Shown: piece by piece, positions 38,987 through 48,316 of the stretch
Position numbering within the stretch: position 1 is the stretch's first letter
Layout: every line of letters begins with the position of its first letter
Source of the DNA: Polynucleobacter wuianus
Lineage (GTDB): Bacteria; Pseudomonadota; Gammaproteobacteria; Burkholderiales; Burkholderiaceae
Assembly: GCF_001659725.1 (NCBI RefSeq)
Contig: NZ_CP015922.1
Location: 372,001-436,000 of the forward strand
Length of the DNA: 64,000 nucleotides
Direction of reading: 5' to 3'
Position numbers and translations under genes: made by a program
The notes under the pieces: model-generated
The model's input: only the letters and a program-made list of their open reading frames with translations
Told to the model about the DNA's origin: nothing
Databases searched by the model: none

Positions 38987-40429
38987 ATGCGTTACCAATC
39001 TACTCGTGGCAATAGCCCACAACAATCATTCTTAGAAATTTTGTTGGGTGGATTGGCGCCTGATGGCGGTCTGTATTTGCCAACGCAATATCCTCAAGTG
39101 ACTCCCGCTCAGCTAGATTCTTGGCGCGGTTTGTCTTATGCCGACTTAGCATATGAAGTGTTGAGTTTGTATTGTGATGACATTCCAGAGGCAGATCTAC
39201 GTGCGCTCATACGCAAGACCTATACAGAGCAAGTCTATTGCAACGGTCGCTCACAAGATAATGCAAAAGATATTACCCCTTTGCATTGGCTGGGTGAAGA
39301 GGGGGGTACACGTATTGGTTTATTAAGTCTTTCTAACGGCCCAACCCTAGCCTTTAAAGACATGGCGATGCAGTTGCTGGGCAATCTTTTTGAATATGCA
39401 TTAAAGCGTGCGGGTCAGAAGCTCAATATTTTGGGTGCGACTTCTGGTGATACCGGTAGTGCTGCTGAATATGCAATGCGCGGTAAAGAGGGTGTTAGGG
39501 TATTCATGCTTTCACCACGCGGCAAGATGAGTGCATTCCAATCTGCCCAGATGTATTCCTTGCAAGATCCAAATATTTTCAATTTGGCGGTAGCGGGTGT
39601 ATTTGATGATTGCCAAGACATTGTGAAAGCGGTGAGCAATGACCACACTTTCAAAGCTAAAAATCAAATCGGTACTGTGAACTCCATTAACTGGGGTCGC
39701 GTAGTCGCTCAAGTGGTGTACTACTTCCAAGGTTATCTACTAGCGACCAAGTCTAGCTCTGAGAAGGTCTCTTTCACTGTTCCTTCAGGTAACTTCGGTA
39801 ATGTATGCGCAGGACATATTGCTCGTATGATGGGTTTACCGATTGCGCATTTGGTTGTAGCAACCAATGAGAACGATGTGCTCGATGAGTTCTTCCGTAC
39901 TGGTGTCTATCGTGCACGCAAGGCTGCTGAGACTCTACACACTACAAGTCCCTCCATGGACATCTCCAAAGCAAGTAACTTTGAGCGCTTTGTCTTTGAC
40001 TTCATGGGTCAAGACGGCAATGCCACAGCTGCGATGTTTAAGCAAGTTGATAGCGCTGGTGGCTTTGATATCTCAAACGATGCCGTCTTCAAGGATCTTG
40101 GTAAATATGGCTTCCAATCTGGACGAAGTACCCACAATAATCGATTAGAAACCATTCGTGATATCGATCAAAAATATGGCGTCATGATCGATACGCATAC
40201 TGCTGATGGCGTTAAAGTGGCGCGTGAACATCTGCAGGCTGGCATTCCGATGTTGGTGCTTGAGACCGCCTTGCCAATTAAGTTTGAAGAGACGATTCAA
40301 GAGGCCTTAGGCCGTCCTGCTGAGTGTCCTCCTGCATTTAAAGATATTAAATCTAAGCCGCAACGTGTCGAAAATATTGATGCGGATATAAATCAAGTTA
40401 AAGATTTTATTACCACGCACGTCAGTTAA
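38987..40429 (+). CDS. thrC: Threonine synthase
   Basis: ThrC converts O-phosphohomoserine to threonine with PLP. The 480-residue protein has the PLP lysine Lys124 in Thr-Leu-Ala-Phe-Lys-Asp-Met-Ala and the phosphate loop Thr-Ser-Gly-Asp-Thr-Gly-Ser-Ala-Ala. It is of the long E. coli/yeast type. It begins 8 bases after hom. Confidence 0.96.
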   Translation: MRYQSTRGNSPQQSFLEILLGGLAPDGGLYLPTQYPQVTPAQLDSWRGLSYADLAYEVLSLYCDDIPEADLRALIRKTYTEQVYCNGRSQDNAKDITPLHWLGEEGGTRIGLLSLSNGPTLAFKDMAMQLLGNLFEYALKRAGQKLNILGATSGDTGSAAEYAMRGKEGVRVFMLSPRGKMSAFQSAQMYSLQDPNIFNLAVAGVFDDCQDIVKAVSNDHTFKAKNQIGTVNSINWGRVVAQVVYYFQGYLLATKSSSEKVSFTVPSGNFGNVCAGHIARMMGLPIAHLVVATNENDVLDEFFRTGVYRARKAAETLHTTSPSMDISKASNFERFVFDFMGQDGNATAAMFKQVDSAGGFDISNDAVFKDLGKYGFQSGRSTHNNRLETIRDIDQKYGVMIDTHTADGVKVAREHLQAGIPMLVLETALPIKFEETIQEALGRPAECPPAFKDIKSKPQRVENIDADINQVKDFITTHVS

Positions 40430-40466
40430 ATTTTCAATCCAATACCGAAGCAACAATTAAATTGCT

Positions 40467-41708
40467 ATGACTAAGCCACCGATGTTGACTGCACAGCAGG
40501 CTTTAGAGCACTTGCTCTCTCATGCAAAGCCGGTTGAGCAAAGCGAAAGCGTTCCTATGCAGGCAGCACTGGGTCGCGTACTCGCAGAAGATGTTAATAG
40601 TTTGGTGGATGTGCCTCCCCTTGATAACACCTCAATGGATGGTTATGCAGTCAGAACTGCCGATACATCAAGCGCAGGACAAGTGCTTAAAGTTGCACAG
40701 CGTATTCCGGCGGGCTCAGTGGGTACTCAATTAGAGCCTAGTACAGCGGCTCGTATTTTTACAGGCGCACCGGTACCGCTAGGGGCTGATGCCGTTGTGA
40801 TGCAAGAAGATTGTGTAATTCCTGAAGGCGCTACCGATAAGGTGCAGGTCAATGTTGCGCCGATATTAGGCCAATGGATCCGTCGTCGTGGCGAAGATTT
40901 AACTGCTGGCAAAACGGCACTCAATGCGGGAACATTTTTACGCCCTCAAGAGCTAGGCGTCGCAGCATCTGCAGGATTAACGCATCTCAATGTGAAGCGA
41001 CGCGTGAATGTGGCAGCCTTCTTTACTGGCGATGAATTAGCTTTACCGGGTGAGCCACTCAAACCAGGCGGGATTTACAACTCCAATCGCGATACCTTAT
41101 TGGCTTGCCTGAAGTCTTTGGGCTGCGATGCAACCGATTTAGGTATTGTTCCTGATCGTTTGGATGCTACTCGTGCGGCATTACGTAAAGCGAGCAAAGA
41201 TCACGACCTCATTATTACTTCTGGTGGTGTATCGGTTGGCGAAGAAGATCATATCAAGCCAGCAGTAAGTGCTGAAGGTAGATTAGATCTTTGGCAAATT
41301 GCGATTAAGCCTGGCAAGCCATTAGCATTTGGAGCAGTGCGCAAATCTGATGAGCCCAAAGATGGTGAAGCATGGTTTATTGGATTACCTGGTAACCCGG
41401 TATCGAGCTTTGTGACCTTCTTATTATTTGTGCGCCCATTCATTCTGAAATTACAGGGTCGGGAGACGAAGACTCCTCACTCTTACTTAGTACGTGCCGA
41501 CTTTGACTGGCTTAAAGCAGATCGACGTAATGAATTTTTGCGTGTGAAATTTAATGCGAAAGGCGGCCTAGATTTATTCCCCAATCAAAGCTCTGGAGTG
41601 CTAACGAGCGCCTCATGGGGTGATGGTTTGGTCGACTGTCCACCGGGGCAGGCTATTCAAAAGGGTGATTTAGTGAAGTACACCCCTTTTGATGCATTGC
41701 TGAAATAA
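40467..41708 (+). CDS. moeA: Molybdopterin molybdenumtransferase
   Basis: MoeA inserts molybdate into adenylated molybdopterin. The 413-residue protein has the N-terminal Pro-Pro-Leu-Asp-Asn-Thr-Ser-Met-Asp-Gly-Tyr-Ala-Val, Phe-Thr-Gly-Ala-Pro and Thr-Ser-Gly-Gly-Val-Ser-Val-Gly-Glu-Glu-Asp motifs. It is followed by moaD and moaE, forming a cofactor cluster. Confidence 0.95.
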   Translation: MTKPPMLTAQQALEHLLSHAKPVEQSESVPMQAALGRVLAEDVNSLVDVPPLDNTSMDGYAVRTADTSSAGQVLKVAQRIPAGSVGTQLEPSTAARIFTGAPVPLGADAVVMQEDCVIPEGATDKVQVNVAPILGQWIRRRGEDLTAGKTALNAGTFLRPQELGVAASAGLTHLNVKRRVNVAAFFTGDELALPGEPLKPGGIYNSNRDTLLACLKSLGCDATDLGIVPDRLDATRAALRKASKDHDLIITSGGVSVGEEDHIKPAVSAEGRLDLWQIAIKPGKPLAFGAVRKSDEPKDGEAWFIGLPGNPVSSFVTFLLFVRPFILKLQGRETKTPHSYLVRADFDWLKADRRNEFLRVKFNAKGGLDLFPNQSSGVLTSASWGDGLVDCPPGQAIQKGDLVKYTPFDALLK

Positions 41709-41726
41709 TCGGATTACGATTGCCTA

Positions 41727-41984
41727 ATGAAACTTGAATTACGATTTTTTGCCTCTTTACGTGAAGCTCTTGAAACTTCGCAAGAGAGTATTGATGTGCC
41801 ATCCTCAATTAAGACTATTTCTGACTTGAGATCTTTCCTCGTGCAAAGGGGTGGTATTTGGGCTCAAGCTCTGGCTGAGGGCAAAGCTTTGCGCTGCGCA
41901 CTGAATCAGCATATGGTTGATTTCAATACAGTTTTACAAGAAGGCGCTGAAGTAGCCTTTTTCCCTCCAGTCACTGGTGGTTAG
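41727..41984 (+). CDS. moaD: Molybdopterin synthase small subunit (sulfur carrier)
   Basis: MoaD carries a C-terminal thiocarboxylate that supplies sulfur to molybdopterin. The 85-residue ubiquitin-like protein ends in Pro-Pro-Val-Thr-Gly-Gly, the essential Gly-Gly tail. It is 18 bases after moeA; its stop is one base before the moaE ATG. Confidence 0.94.
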   Translation: MKLELRFFASLREALETSQESIDVPSSIKTISDLRSFLVQRGGIWAQALAEGKALRCALNQHMVDFNTVLQEGAEVAFFPPVTGG

Positions 41985-41985
41985 T

Positions 41986-42441
41986 ATGCCAATCAAAATT
42001 CAAGAAAATGATTTTGATGTGAGTGCCGAGATTGCAGCGCTTCGCAAGGGTGATCCTAGGGTGGGCGCGGTAGTGACGTTCCTGGGTACCGTGCGCGATA
42101 TGAATGATGGTAGTCAGGTTAAGGGCATGTCTTTAGAGCATTACCCAGGCATGACAGAAAAGGCTTTAGAAGAAATCATCGCCCAAGCAAAGTCACGCTG
42201 GGACATTTACAACACCCTTATCATTCATCGTGTTGGACCATTATTGCCTGAAGATCAAATCGTTTTAGTTGCTGTCACCAGTGCTCATAGAGGCGAGGCC
42301 TTCGCTGCATGTGAATTTATCATGGATTACCTCAAGACTGCAGCCCCTTTTTGGAAAAAGGAAGATACACCCGAAGGCGCGCGCTGGGTTGACGCTCGTG
42401 TGACTGACGATATTGCAATGGCTCGTTGGAATAAAAAATAA
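41986..42441 (+). CDS. moaE: Molybdopterin synthase large subunit
   Basis: MoaE adds two sulfurs from MoaD to cyclic pyranopterin. The 151-residue protein has Thr-Phe-Leu-Gly-Thr-Val-Arg-Asp and Ser-Ala-His-Arg-Gly-Glu-Ala-Phe-Ala-Ala-Cys, and the active-site lysines near Lys117 and Lys124 (Asp-Tyr-Leu-Lys and Phe-Trp-Lys-Lys). I prefer the ATG at 41986; a GTG at 41977 would overlap moaD by 8 bases. Confidence 0.94.
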   Translation: MPIKIQENDFDVSAEIAALRKGDPRVGAVVTFLGTVRDMNDGSQVKGMSLEHYPGMTEKALEEIIAQAKSRWDIYNTLIIHRVGPLLPEDQIVLVAVTSAHRGEAFAACEFIMDYLKTAAPFWKKEDTPEGARWVDARVTDDIAMARWNKK

Positions 42442-42480
42442 TTCATTCTTTAACAACAATTAATTCTTATTTAGACCAAA

Positions 42481-43308
42481 ATGATTTCATTAAAAAAACT
42501 ACTCACCATAACCTCCTTCGCATTATTGTCGACCACTGCTTTTGCTGAGGGCGCAATTAATCCTATTCCTGTTATCGGAAATGATTGGCGTTTTTCAGGC
42601 ACGATTAGTGGCTGGGCACCTGCAAGTTGGACGACCGCATCTGCAAGTCGCCTTTCTAAAACAGCTGACTCATCTATTAGTGATAACTTAAATAGTGCAT
42701 CCGTTTTTGCGTTTCTTACGGCTGAGGCTCATAAAGGTGACTGGGGTCTGATGGCTGATCTCGTTTACTCCCAAATGGGTGGTAGCGGTAGTACCACTAA
42801 GTACATTCCCAATAAGGATGACTTGCCAAATTCCTTATATGCTGGTCAAAATACCAAGATTAAGGAAACGGTTCTGACATTTGCTGGTACTTATACGGCT
42901 TATAGATCAGGCAATATTTATCTTGATGCCCTAGCTGGCATTCGATATATCAGTCTCACGACATCGTTAGATGCAAATGCAAAGTTAACTGTTGATGGCA
43001 GCACCTATCCCATCTCTCCATCATTAAACAAAAGCTTTACCAATCAAACTACTGATGCAATCATTGGTTTCAAAGGGCGCGCACGTATCGCTGATAGTTC
43101 TTGGTTTATTCCTTACTATGCTGATATTGGTAAAGGTCCTGGTAGCAACACTACTACTTGGCAAACTTTAGTGGGTGTTGGCAATGCTTACTCTTGGGGT
43201 GACGTGACTTTGTCATATCGCGCTATGTACTTTGGCCTAGACTCACGAGTTGCTGCGATCAAGTCGCTAACTGCTGGTCCGCAAATCTCTGCAACATTTA
43301 ACTTCTAA
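42481..43308 (+). CDS. Outer-membrane beta-barrel protein, function unknown
   Basis: The 275-residue product has a signal peptide (cleavage near Ala-Phe-Ala-Glu, residue 22), alternating beta-strand patterns and a C-terminal Ala-Thr-Phe-Asn-Phe, the aromatic end recognised by the BAM machinery. This supports an outer-membrane barrel. I see no motif for a specific substrate. It stands alone after moaE with a terminator after it. Confidence 0.7.
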   Translation: MISLKKLLTITSFALLSTTAFAEGAINPIPVIGNDWRFSGTISGWAPASWTTASASRLSKTADSSISDNLNSASVFAFLTAEAHKGDWGLMADLVYSQMGGSGSTTKYIPNKDDLPNSLYAGQNTKIKETVLTFAGTYTAYRSGNIYLDALAGIRYISLTTSLDANAKLTVDGSTYPISPSLNKSFTNQTTDAIIGFKGRARIADSSWFIPYYADIGKGPGSNTTTWQTLVGVGNAYSWGDVTLSYRAMYFGLDSRVAAIKSLTAGPQISATFNF

Positions 43309-43328
43309 GAAGTTATTGACGGAAATGT

Positions 43329-43357
43329 AAGCCACTCTGCGGGGTGGCTTTTCTTTT
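43329..43357 (+). terminator. Intrinsic terminator after the barrel protein gene
   Basis: AAGCCACTC pairs with GGGTGGCTT (one G-T pair) around a TGCG loop, followed by TTCTTTT, 20 bases after the stop codon. Confidence 0.8.
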
Positions 43358-43367
43358 GATGAGCGGC

Positions 43368-43610
43368 TTAATTCTTGAAGAACCCCAGCTTTTGGTTCTT
43401 GGGCAAACGTTTTAATTTCGCCTCGGCCTTGGAGGCCTCTGATCTGTCTGGGTGCTCTTGTGTAGCCAAAAGGACAACCGGTCTGCGTGATCTTGTATAG
43501 CGGGCGCCTTGCCCTGAATTATGGGCTTCCAAACGATGTTCTAGGCGGTTAGTAATGCCAGCGTAATAGCTGCCATCGGAACACTCTAGAAGGTAAACAA
43601 GCCAGCTCAA
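43368..43610 (-). CDS. GIY-YIG domain protein (YhbQ/UPF0213 type)
   Basis: The 80-residue protein is a single GIY-YIG domain: Val-Tyr-Leu-Leu-Glu-Cys then Tyr-Tyr-Ala-Gly-Ile-Thr with Arg-Leu-Glu-His-Arg and Glu-Ala-Lys-Leu-Lys-Arg-Leu further on. These small proteins are thought to be nucleases of unclear role. It is convergent with the barrel gene and divergent from clpB. Confidence 0.88.
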   Translation of the reverse strand: MSWLVYLLECSDGSYYAGITNRLEHRLEAHNSGQGARYTRSRRPVVLLATQEHPDRSEASKAEAKLKRLPKNQKLGFFKN

Positions 43611-43647
43611 ATTGGGTCAGATTAGGGTTAAAAAGGGCTCAGAAAGC

Positions 43648-43676
43648 CTTGAAATTGGCAATATTGCCCTTATATT
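43648..43676 (+). promoter_or_regulatory. Sigma-32 type heat-shock promoter of clpB
   Basis: CTTGAAA (43648-43654) and CCCTTATATT (43667-43676), separated by 12 bases, match the RpoH promoter (CTTGAAA and CCCCATnT) well. It lies about 40 bases before the clpB start. Confidence 0.75.
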
Positions 43677-43714
43677 CTATAGATAGAAATACATGGAATG
43701 CATGAGGCATAAAA

Positions 43715-46318
43715 ATGAGAATAGATAAATTAACAACCAAGTTTCAAGAGGCTTTAAGTGAAGCCCAGAGTATCGCTTTAGCTAAAGATAACCAATATAT
43801 AGAGTCAGCCCATGTTTTGCTGGCGATGTTGCGTGATTCGGATGGTGCTGCCAAGAGTTTGCTGACGCGAGCTGGCGTCAATGTCCCGGGTTTAGAAAAA
43901 GGTGTGGAGAAAATCATCTCCAATTTGCCCGAAGTGCAGGGCACTAGCGGTGAAGTTCAAGTTGGTCGTGATCTGAGTAATTGGCTGAATCTATGCGAGA
44001 AAGAGGCAAACAAGCGCAATGATCAATTTATCGCTGGCGAGTTATTTCTGCTGGTGGTAGCGGACGACAAGGGCGAGCTAGGTAAGGTTGCTCGTGAAAA
44101 TGGTTTAAATCGGAAATCGTTAGAGGCGGCTATTGATTTAGTGCGCGGAGGAGAATCAGTGAATAGTGCGGATGCCGAAGGTCAACGTGAGGCCTTAAAG
44201 AAATACACCGTCGACTTAACAGAACGTGCCCGCATGGGTAAGCTCGATCCTGTGATTGGTCGTGATGATGAGATTCGTCGCACCATTCAGATCTTGCAGC
44301 GTCGCGGTAAGAACAACCCAGTACTGATTGGTGAGCCTGGTGTAGGTAAGACTGCTATTGTTGAAGGCTTAGCCCAACGCATTGTGAATGGTGAAGTGCC
44401 TGAAACCCTCAAAGATAAGCGCGTCTTAGTTTTGGATATGGCCTTACTCTTGGCTGGTGCAAAGTATCGCGGCGAATTTGAGGAGCGTCTCAAAGCGGTT
44501 TTGAGTGATGTTGCTAAAGATGAAGGTCAAACTATTATCTTTATTGATGAGATTCATACGATGGTTGGCGCAGGTAAAGGTGATGGCGCAATGGATGCTG
44601 GCAATATGCTCAAGCCTGCATTGGCACGTGGCGAATTGCATTGTATTGGCGCAACCACTTTAGATGAGTACCGCAAGTACATCGAGAAAGATCCTGCGCT
44701 TGAGCGCCGTTTTCAAAAAGTGATGGTTGAAGAGCCTAGTGTTGAGGCAACCATTGCAATCTTGCGTGGCTTGCAAGAGCGCTATGAGCTCCATCACGGT
44801 ATTGAGATCACCGATCCAGCAATTGTGGCGGCAGCTGAGTTGTCACACCGCTACATTACTGACCGTTTCTTACCAGATAAGGCTATTGACCTCATTGACG
44901 AGGCAGGTTCACGCATCAGAATGGAGATCGACTCTAAGCCAGAGGTAATGGATAAGCTTGATCGCCGTTTAATTCAGCTCAAGATTGAGCGTGAGGCTGT
45001 AAAGAAGGAAAAAGATGAAGCATCTCAGAAGCGTCTTGCCCTCATCGAGGATGAAATTAAGCGACTCGGTGCTGAATACGCTGATTTAGAGGAGATCTGG
45101 AAGGCGGAGAAGGGTGCTGTCCTGGGTGCTGCCAATCTAAAAGAAGAGATTGAGAAGGTGCGCGGAGAGATTGCCAAGTTACAGCGTGAAGGCAAGCTTG
45201 AGAAAGTTGCTGAGTTGCAATACGGCAAGCTGCCTGAGCTCGAAGCTAAGCTCAAGTCTGCAACTGCTGCAGAAGCGAAGGGCGATAAAGATGGCGTTGT
45301 GAAGAACAAACTCTTGCGCACTCAAGTAGGCGCAGAAGAAATCGCTGAAGTTGTTTCTCGTGCGACTGGTATTCCAGTGTCGAAGATGATGCAAGGTGAG
45401 CGCGATAAGTTACTGAAGATGGAGGAGTTATTGCACAAGCGCGTGGTTGGTCAAGAAGAGGCGATTCGTGCTGTATCAGATGCAATCCGTCGTTCCCGTG
45501 CAGGTTTGGCTGAAGAGAATCGTCCTTATGGCTCATTCTTATTCTTAGGCCCTACTGGTGTTGGTAAGACAGAGCTTTGTAAAGCGCTGGCTGGCTTCCT
45601 ATTTGACAGCGAAGACCATTTAATTCGTATCGACATGAGTGAGTTCATGGAGAAACATAGCGTTGCTCGTCTGATTGGCGCGCCTCCCGGTTATGTTGGT
45701 TACGAAGAGGGTGGTTACCTAACCGAGCAAGTGCGTCGTCATCCATACAGCGTCATCTTGTTTGACGAAATTGAAAAGGCACATCCAGATGTCTTTAACG
45801 TGCTCTTACAGGTGCTTGATGACGGTCGCTTAACAGATGGTCAAGGCCGCACCGTGGACTTTAAGAACACCGTAATTGTGATGACCAGTAATATCGGCTC
45901 ACAGTTGATTCAGTCAATGACCGATAAGAAGCAGTCAGAAATCAAAGAAGCTGTTTTTGAAGAGTTAAAGAATCATTTCCGTCCTGAGTTCTTAAACCGG
46001 ATTGATGAGATTGTGGTCTTCCATGGTTTAGATAAAGGCAATATCGCTAATATTGCGAAGATCTTGCTTAAAAACTTGTCCGATCGTTTAGCAAAAGTAG
46101 ATATGCAGCTTGAGGTGAGTGATGCAGCCCTAAGCAAGATCGCAGAAGTTGGATTTGATCCTGTATTTGGAGCAAGACCACTCAAGCGTGCAATCCAGCA
46201 GCATATTGAGAACCCTGTTTCCAAGATGATCCTTGAAGGCAAGTTTGGCCCAAAAGATGTAGTACCCGTCGATGTTGATAAGAAGGGTGACTTTAGCTTT
46301 ACTCGTCAGGTTCACTGA
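43715..46318 (+). CDS. clpB: Disaggregase ClpB
   Basis: ClpB is a hexameric AAA+ chaperone that dissolves aggregates together with DnaK. The 867-residue protein has an N-domain (1-150), AAA1 with Walker A Gly-Glu-Pro-Gly-Val-Gly-Lys-Thr (near 205), a coiled-coil M domain (about 400-540) rich in Lys and Glu, and AAA2 with Gly-Pro-Thr-Gly-Val-Gly-Lys-Thr (near 607). There is no ClpP-binding tripeptide, consistent with ClpB rather than ClpA. A sigma-32 promoter lies upstream. Confidence 0.97.
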   Translation: MRIDKLTTKFQEALSEAQSIALAKDNQYIESAHVLLAMLRDSDGAAKSLLTRAGVNVPGLEKGVEKIISNLPEVQGTSGEVQVGRDLSNWLNLCEKEANKRNDQFIAGELFLLVVADDKGELGKVARENGLNRKSLEAAIDLVRGGESVNSADAEGQREALKKYTVDLTERARMGKLDPVIGRDDEIRRTIQILQRRGKNNPVLIGEPGVGKTAIVEGLAQRIVNGEVPETLKDKRVLVLDMALLLAGAKYRGEFEERLKAVLSDVAKDEGQTIIFIDEIHTMVGAGKGDGAMDAGNMLKPALARGELHCIGATTLDEYRKYIEKDPALERRFQKVMVEEPSVEATIAILRGLQERYELHHGIEITDPAIVAAAELSHRYITDRFLPDKAIDLIDEAGSRIRMEIDSKPEVMDKLDRRLIQLKIEREAVKKEKDEASQKRLALIEDEIKRLGAEYADLEEIWKAEKGAVLGAANLKEEIEKVRGEIAKLQREGKLEKVAELQYGKLPELEAKLKSATAAEAKGDKDGVVKNKLLRTQVGAEEIAEVVSRATGIPVSKMMQGERDKLLKMEELLHKRVVGQEEAIRAVSDAIRRSRAGLAEENRPYGSFLFLGPTGVGKTELCKALAGFLFDSEDHLIRIDMSEFMEKHSVARLIGAPPGYVGYEEGGYLTEQVRRHPYSVILFDEIEKAHPDVFNVLLQVLDDGRLTDGQGRTVDFKNTVIVMTSNIGSQLIQSMTDKKQSEIKEAVFEELKNHFRPEFLNRIDEIVVFHGLDKGNIANIAKILLKNLSDRLAKVDMQLEVSDAALSKIAEVGFDPVFGARPLKRAIQQHIENPVSKMILEGKFGPKDVVPVDVDKKGDFSFTRQVH

Positions 46319-46367
46319 TACCTCAGTAGTTTTTGCAGGAATCTTCCTGCGCCAGTAAACTCGGTAC

Positions 46368-47600
46368 ATGACTGTAGCGCTTAGTAGGCGTGCCAGTGAT
46401 GTCCGGGTTATTGGTCTCATTAGCCTAGCTCACGGCAGCTCCCATTTCTTTCATTTAGTGCTTCCTCCCATGTTCCCATGGTTGCGGGATGCTTTTGCTC
46501 TAAGTTACGCCGAGCTTGGTCTGCTCATGTCGATTTTCTTTGTGGTTTCTTGTATTGCTCAAGCCTCCTCAGGATTTTTAGTTGATCGCATTGGTGCAAG
46601 ACCGGTCTTATTTGCTGGAGTGATATTGCTCGCACTTGCTGGACTCATCTACTCTCAAAGCAATGGCTATCTAATGTTTGCGCTGGGTGCAGTCGTTGCA
46701 GGTTGTGGGAATGGCATCTTTCACCCGGTCGACTACACCTTGATTAACCACAAAATTTCTCCGCCCAATTTGCCTTATGCCTATTCGATCCACGGTGTTA
46801 CGGGATATTTGGGGTGGGCTGCTGCGCCTGTCTTTATGGTTGGAATTGCACGGTTTTCTGACTGGCGTATTGCATTTTTATCTGCGGCCTCATTGGAAAT
46901 TTTGATCCTAATAATTCTTTGGCTTAATAGAAGTTACTTGATTGATAACGTTAAAGAGCGCCATGAGAATAGCCATGCGGATGCGCAAGCGATCAATCCG
47001 GGAGGGGATCCAGAGAGTACCTTTGCATTTTTGAAGTTAAAAGCAGTGTGGCTTTGTTGGGTTTTCTTTTTCTTTAGTATGGCGTCTACCTCGAGCTTGC
47101 AATCATTTTCACCAAGTGCATTATTTAAAATCTATGGGCTACCAGTAGATGTTGGAAATTACTATTTAACTTTATTGGCTTTGGGTAGTGCGGTTGGTGT
47201 TTTGGTGGGGGGTTATCTAGCAGCTAAGTTTTACACCCCAGAACGCATCGTCACCTCTTTTTTGTCGATCACTATCGCCATTTGTCTTTTGTTTGCAACT
47301 GGTTCTATTTCGCTTGAGATCATCCCGATTGTTTTTTGTGCGCTTGGATTTGGGTATGGGGTTGTAGCGCCCTCGAGGGATTTGCTAGTAAAGCAAGCAA
47401 CCCCAAAAGGGGTGGCCGGACGGGTCTATGGAATTGTTTATTCCGGCATTGATCTTGGGGCTGCAGTTGGCCCATTCATTTTTGGCTTTTTTATGGATGC
47501 TGGACTACCCAAGGCGTTATTTATTGGTATCGCCTTATTCCAGTTGATGATCATTCCAACGGTCTTTAAGGTATCTTCCAATACCCAGCGTCCCGCCTAA
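46368..47600 (+). CDS. MFS transporter
   Basis: The 410-residue protein has about 12 membrane helices and the MFS motif A variant Leu-Val-Asp-Arg-Ile-Gly-Ala-Arg-Pro in loop 2-3. The N-terminal region (Leu-Ala-His-Gly-Ser-Ser-His-Phe-Phe) resembles fosmidomycin-resistance-type carriers, but the substrate cannot be told. It is convergent with pxpA, overlapping it by 4 bases. Confidence 0.8.
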   Translation: MTVALSRRASDVRVIGLISLAHGSSHFFHLVLPPMFPWLRDAFALSYAELGLLMSIFFVVSCIAQASSGFLVDRIGARPVLFAGVILLALAGLIYSQSNGYLMFALGAVVAGCGNGIFHPVDYTLINHKISPPNLPYAYSIHGVTGYLGWAAAPVFMVGIARFSDWRIAFLSAASLEILILIILWLNRSYLIDNVKERHENSHADAQAINPGGDPESTFAFLKLKAVWLCWVFFFFSMASTSSLQSFSPSALFKIYGLPVDVGNYYLTLLALGSAVGVLVGGYLAAKFYTPERIVTSFLSITIAICLLFATGSISLEIIPIVFCALGFGYGVVAPSRDLLVKQATPKGVAGRVYGIVYSGIDLGAAVGPFIFGFFMDAGLPKALFIGIALFQLMIIPTVFKVSSNTQRPA

Positions 47601-48316
47601 GATAAGGCCGCTTTAATTTTTTTAGCAAATTCTACCGCATGCGGGTTATCGCCATGGATGCATAAAGTATCCGCTTGTATTTTGATCTCACTACCATCGA
47701 TCGCTACGACTTTGCCATCTTTAGACATGCTCATTACCTGTTCGAGCGCCTCAGACTCATCTGAGATTACAGCGCCCGCTTGAGTGCGTGGCACCAGAAA
47801 TCCTTCCTTGGTGTATTTGCGATCGGCAAAGACTTCTTGCCATACCGGTACATTCAATTCTTTTGCCGCATCTATTAGGTAACTGCCTGCTAAGCCATAT
47901 AAAATAATGTCGCCACCTAAGTCTCTCACCGCTCTAGCAATACCTCTTGCGAGCTTAATATCTTTGGCTGCTTGGTTGTATAGAGCACCATGGGGTTTAA
48001 CGTGATGCAATGTTTTACCTGCTGCATTGACAAATGCTTGTAGCGCCCCTGCTTGATAGAGAACATAGTTGTAAGCATCTTGCTCAGAGATGGCCATCTC
48101 GCGTCGTCCAAAGCCAACCAAATCAGGTAAGCCGGGATGTGCGCCAATATGCACTTTCTTTGCTGTGGCAAGCTCGACCAGTTTTTTCATCCGGGCTGGA
48201 TCGCCAGCATGCCATCCACAGGCAATATTGGTGGAGGTGATGTAGTCAAGCAATAAGGCATCGTTGCCCATGTCCCAGGCGCCGAAGCCTTCTCCCATAT
48301 CGCTATTAATATCCAT
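47597..48316 (-). CDS. pxpA: 5-oxoprolinase subunit A
   Basis: PxpA works with PxpB and PxpC to open 5-oxoproline (pyroglutamate) to glutamate using ATP. The 239-residue LamB/YcsF protein begins Met-Asp-Ile-Asn-Ser-Asp-Met-Gly-Glu-Gly-Phe-Gly, then has Asn-Ile-Ala-Cys-Gly-Trp-His-Ala-Gly-Asp and His-Pro-Gly-Leu-Pro-Asp. Its start overlaps the stop of the fused pxpBC gene by one base. Confidence 0.93.
   Translation of the reverse strand: MDINSDMGEGFGAWDMGNDALLLDYITSTNIACGWHAGDPARMKKLVELATAKKVHIGAHPGLPDLVGFGRREMAISEQDAYNYVLYQAGALQAFVNAAGKTLHHVKPHGALYNQAAKDIKLARGIARAVRDLGGDIILYGLAGSYLIDAAKELNVPVWQEVFADRKYTKEGFLVPRTQAGAVISDESEALEQVMSMSKDGKVVAIDGSEIKIQADTLCIHGDNPHAVEFAKKIKAALS

Noticed and set aside
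43368..43610. GIY-YIG protein as part of a mobile intron or homing system
   Set aside because: It is a stand-alone 80-residue YhbQ-type protein with no intron or intein nearby.
46335..46350. Palindrome between clpB and the MFS gene as terminator
   Set aside because: GCAGGAATCTTCCTGC is a perfect stem but neither side has a T-run after it in reading direction; role left open.
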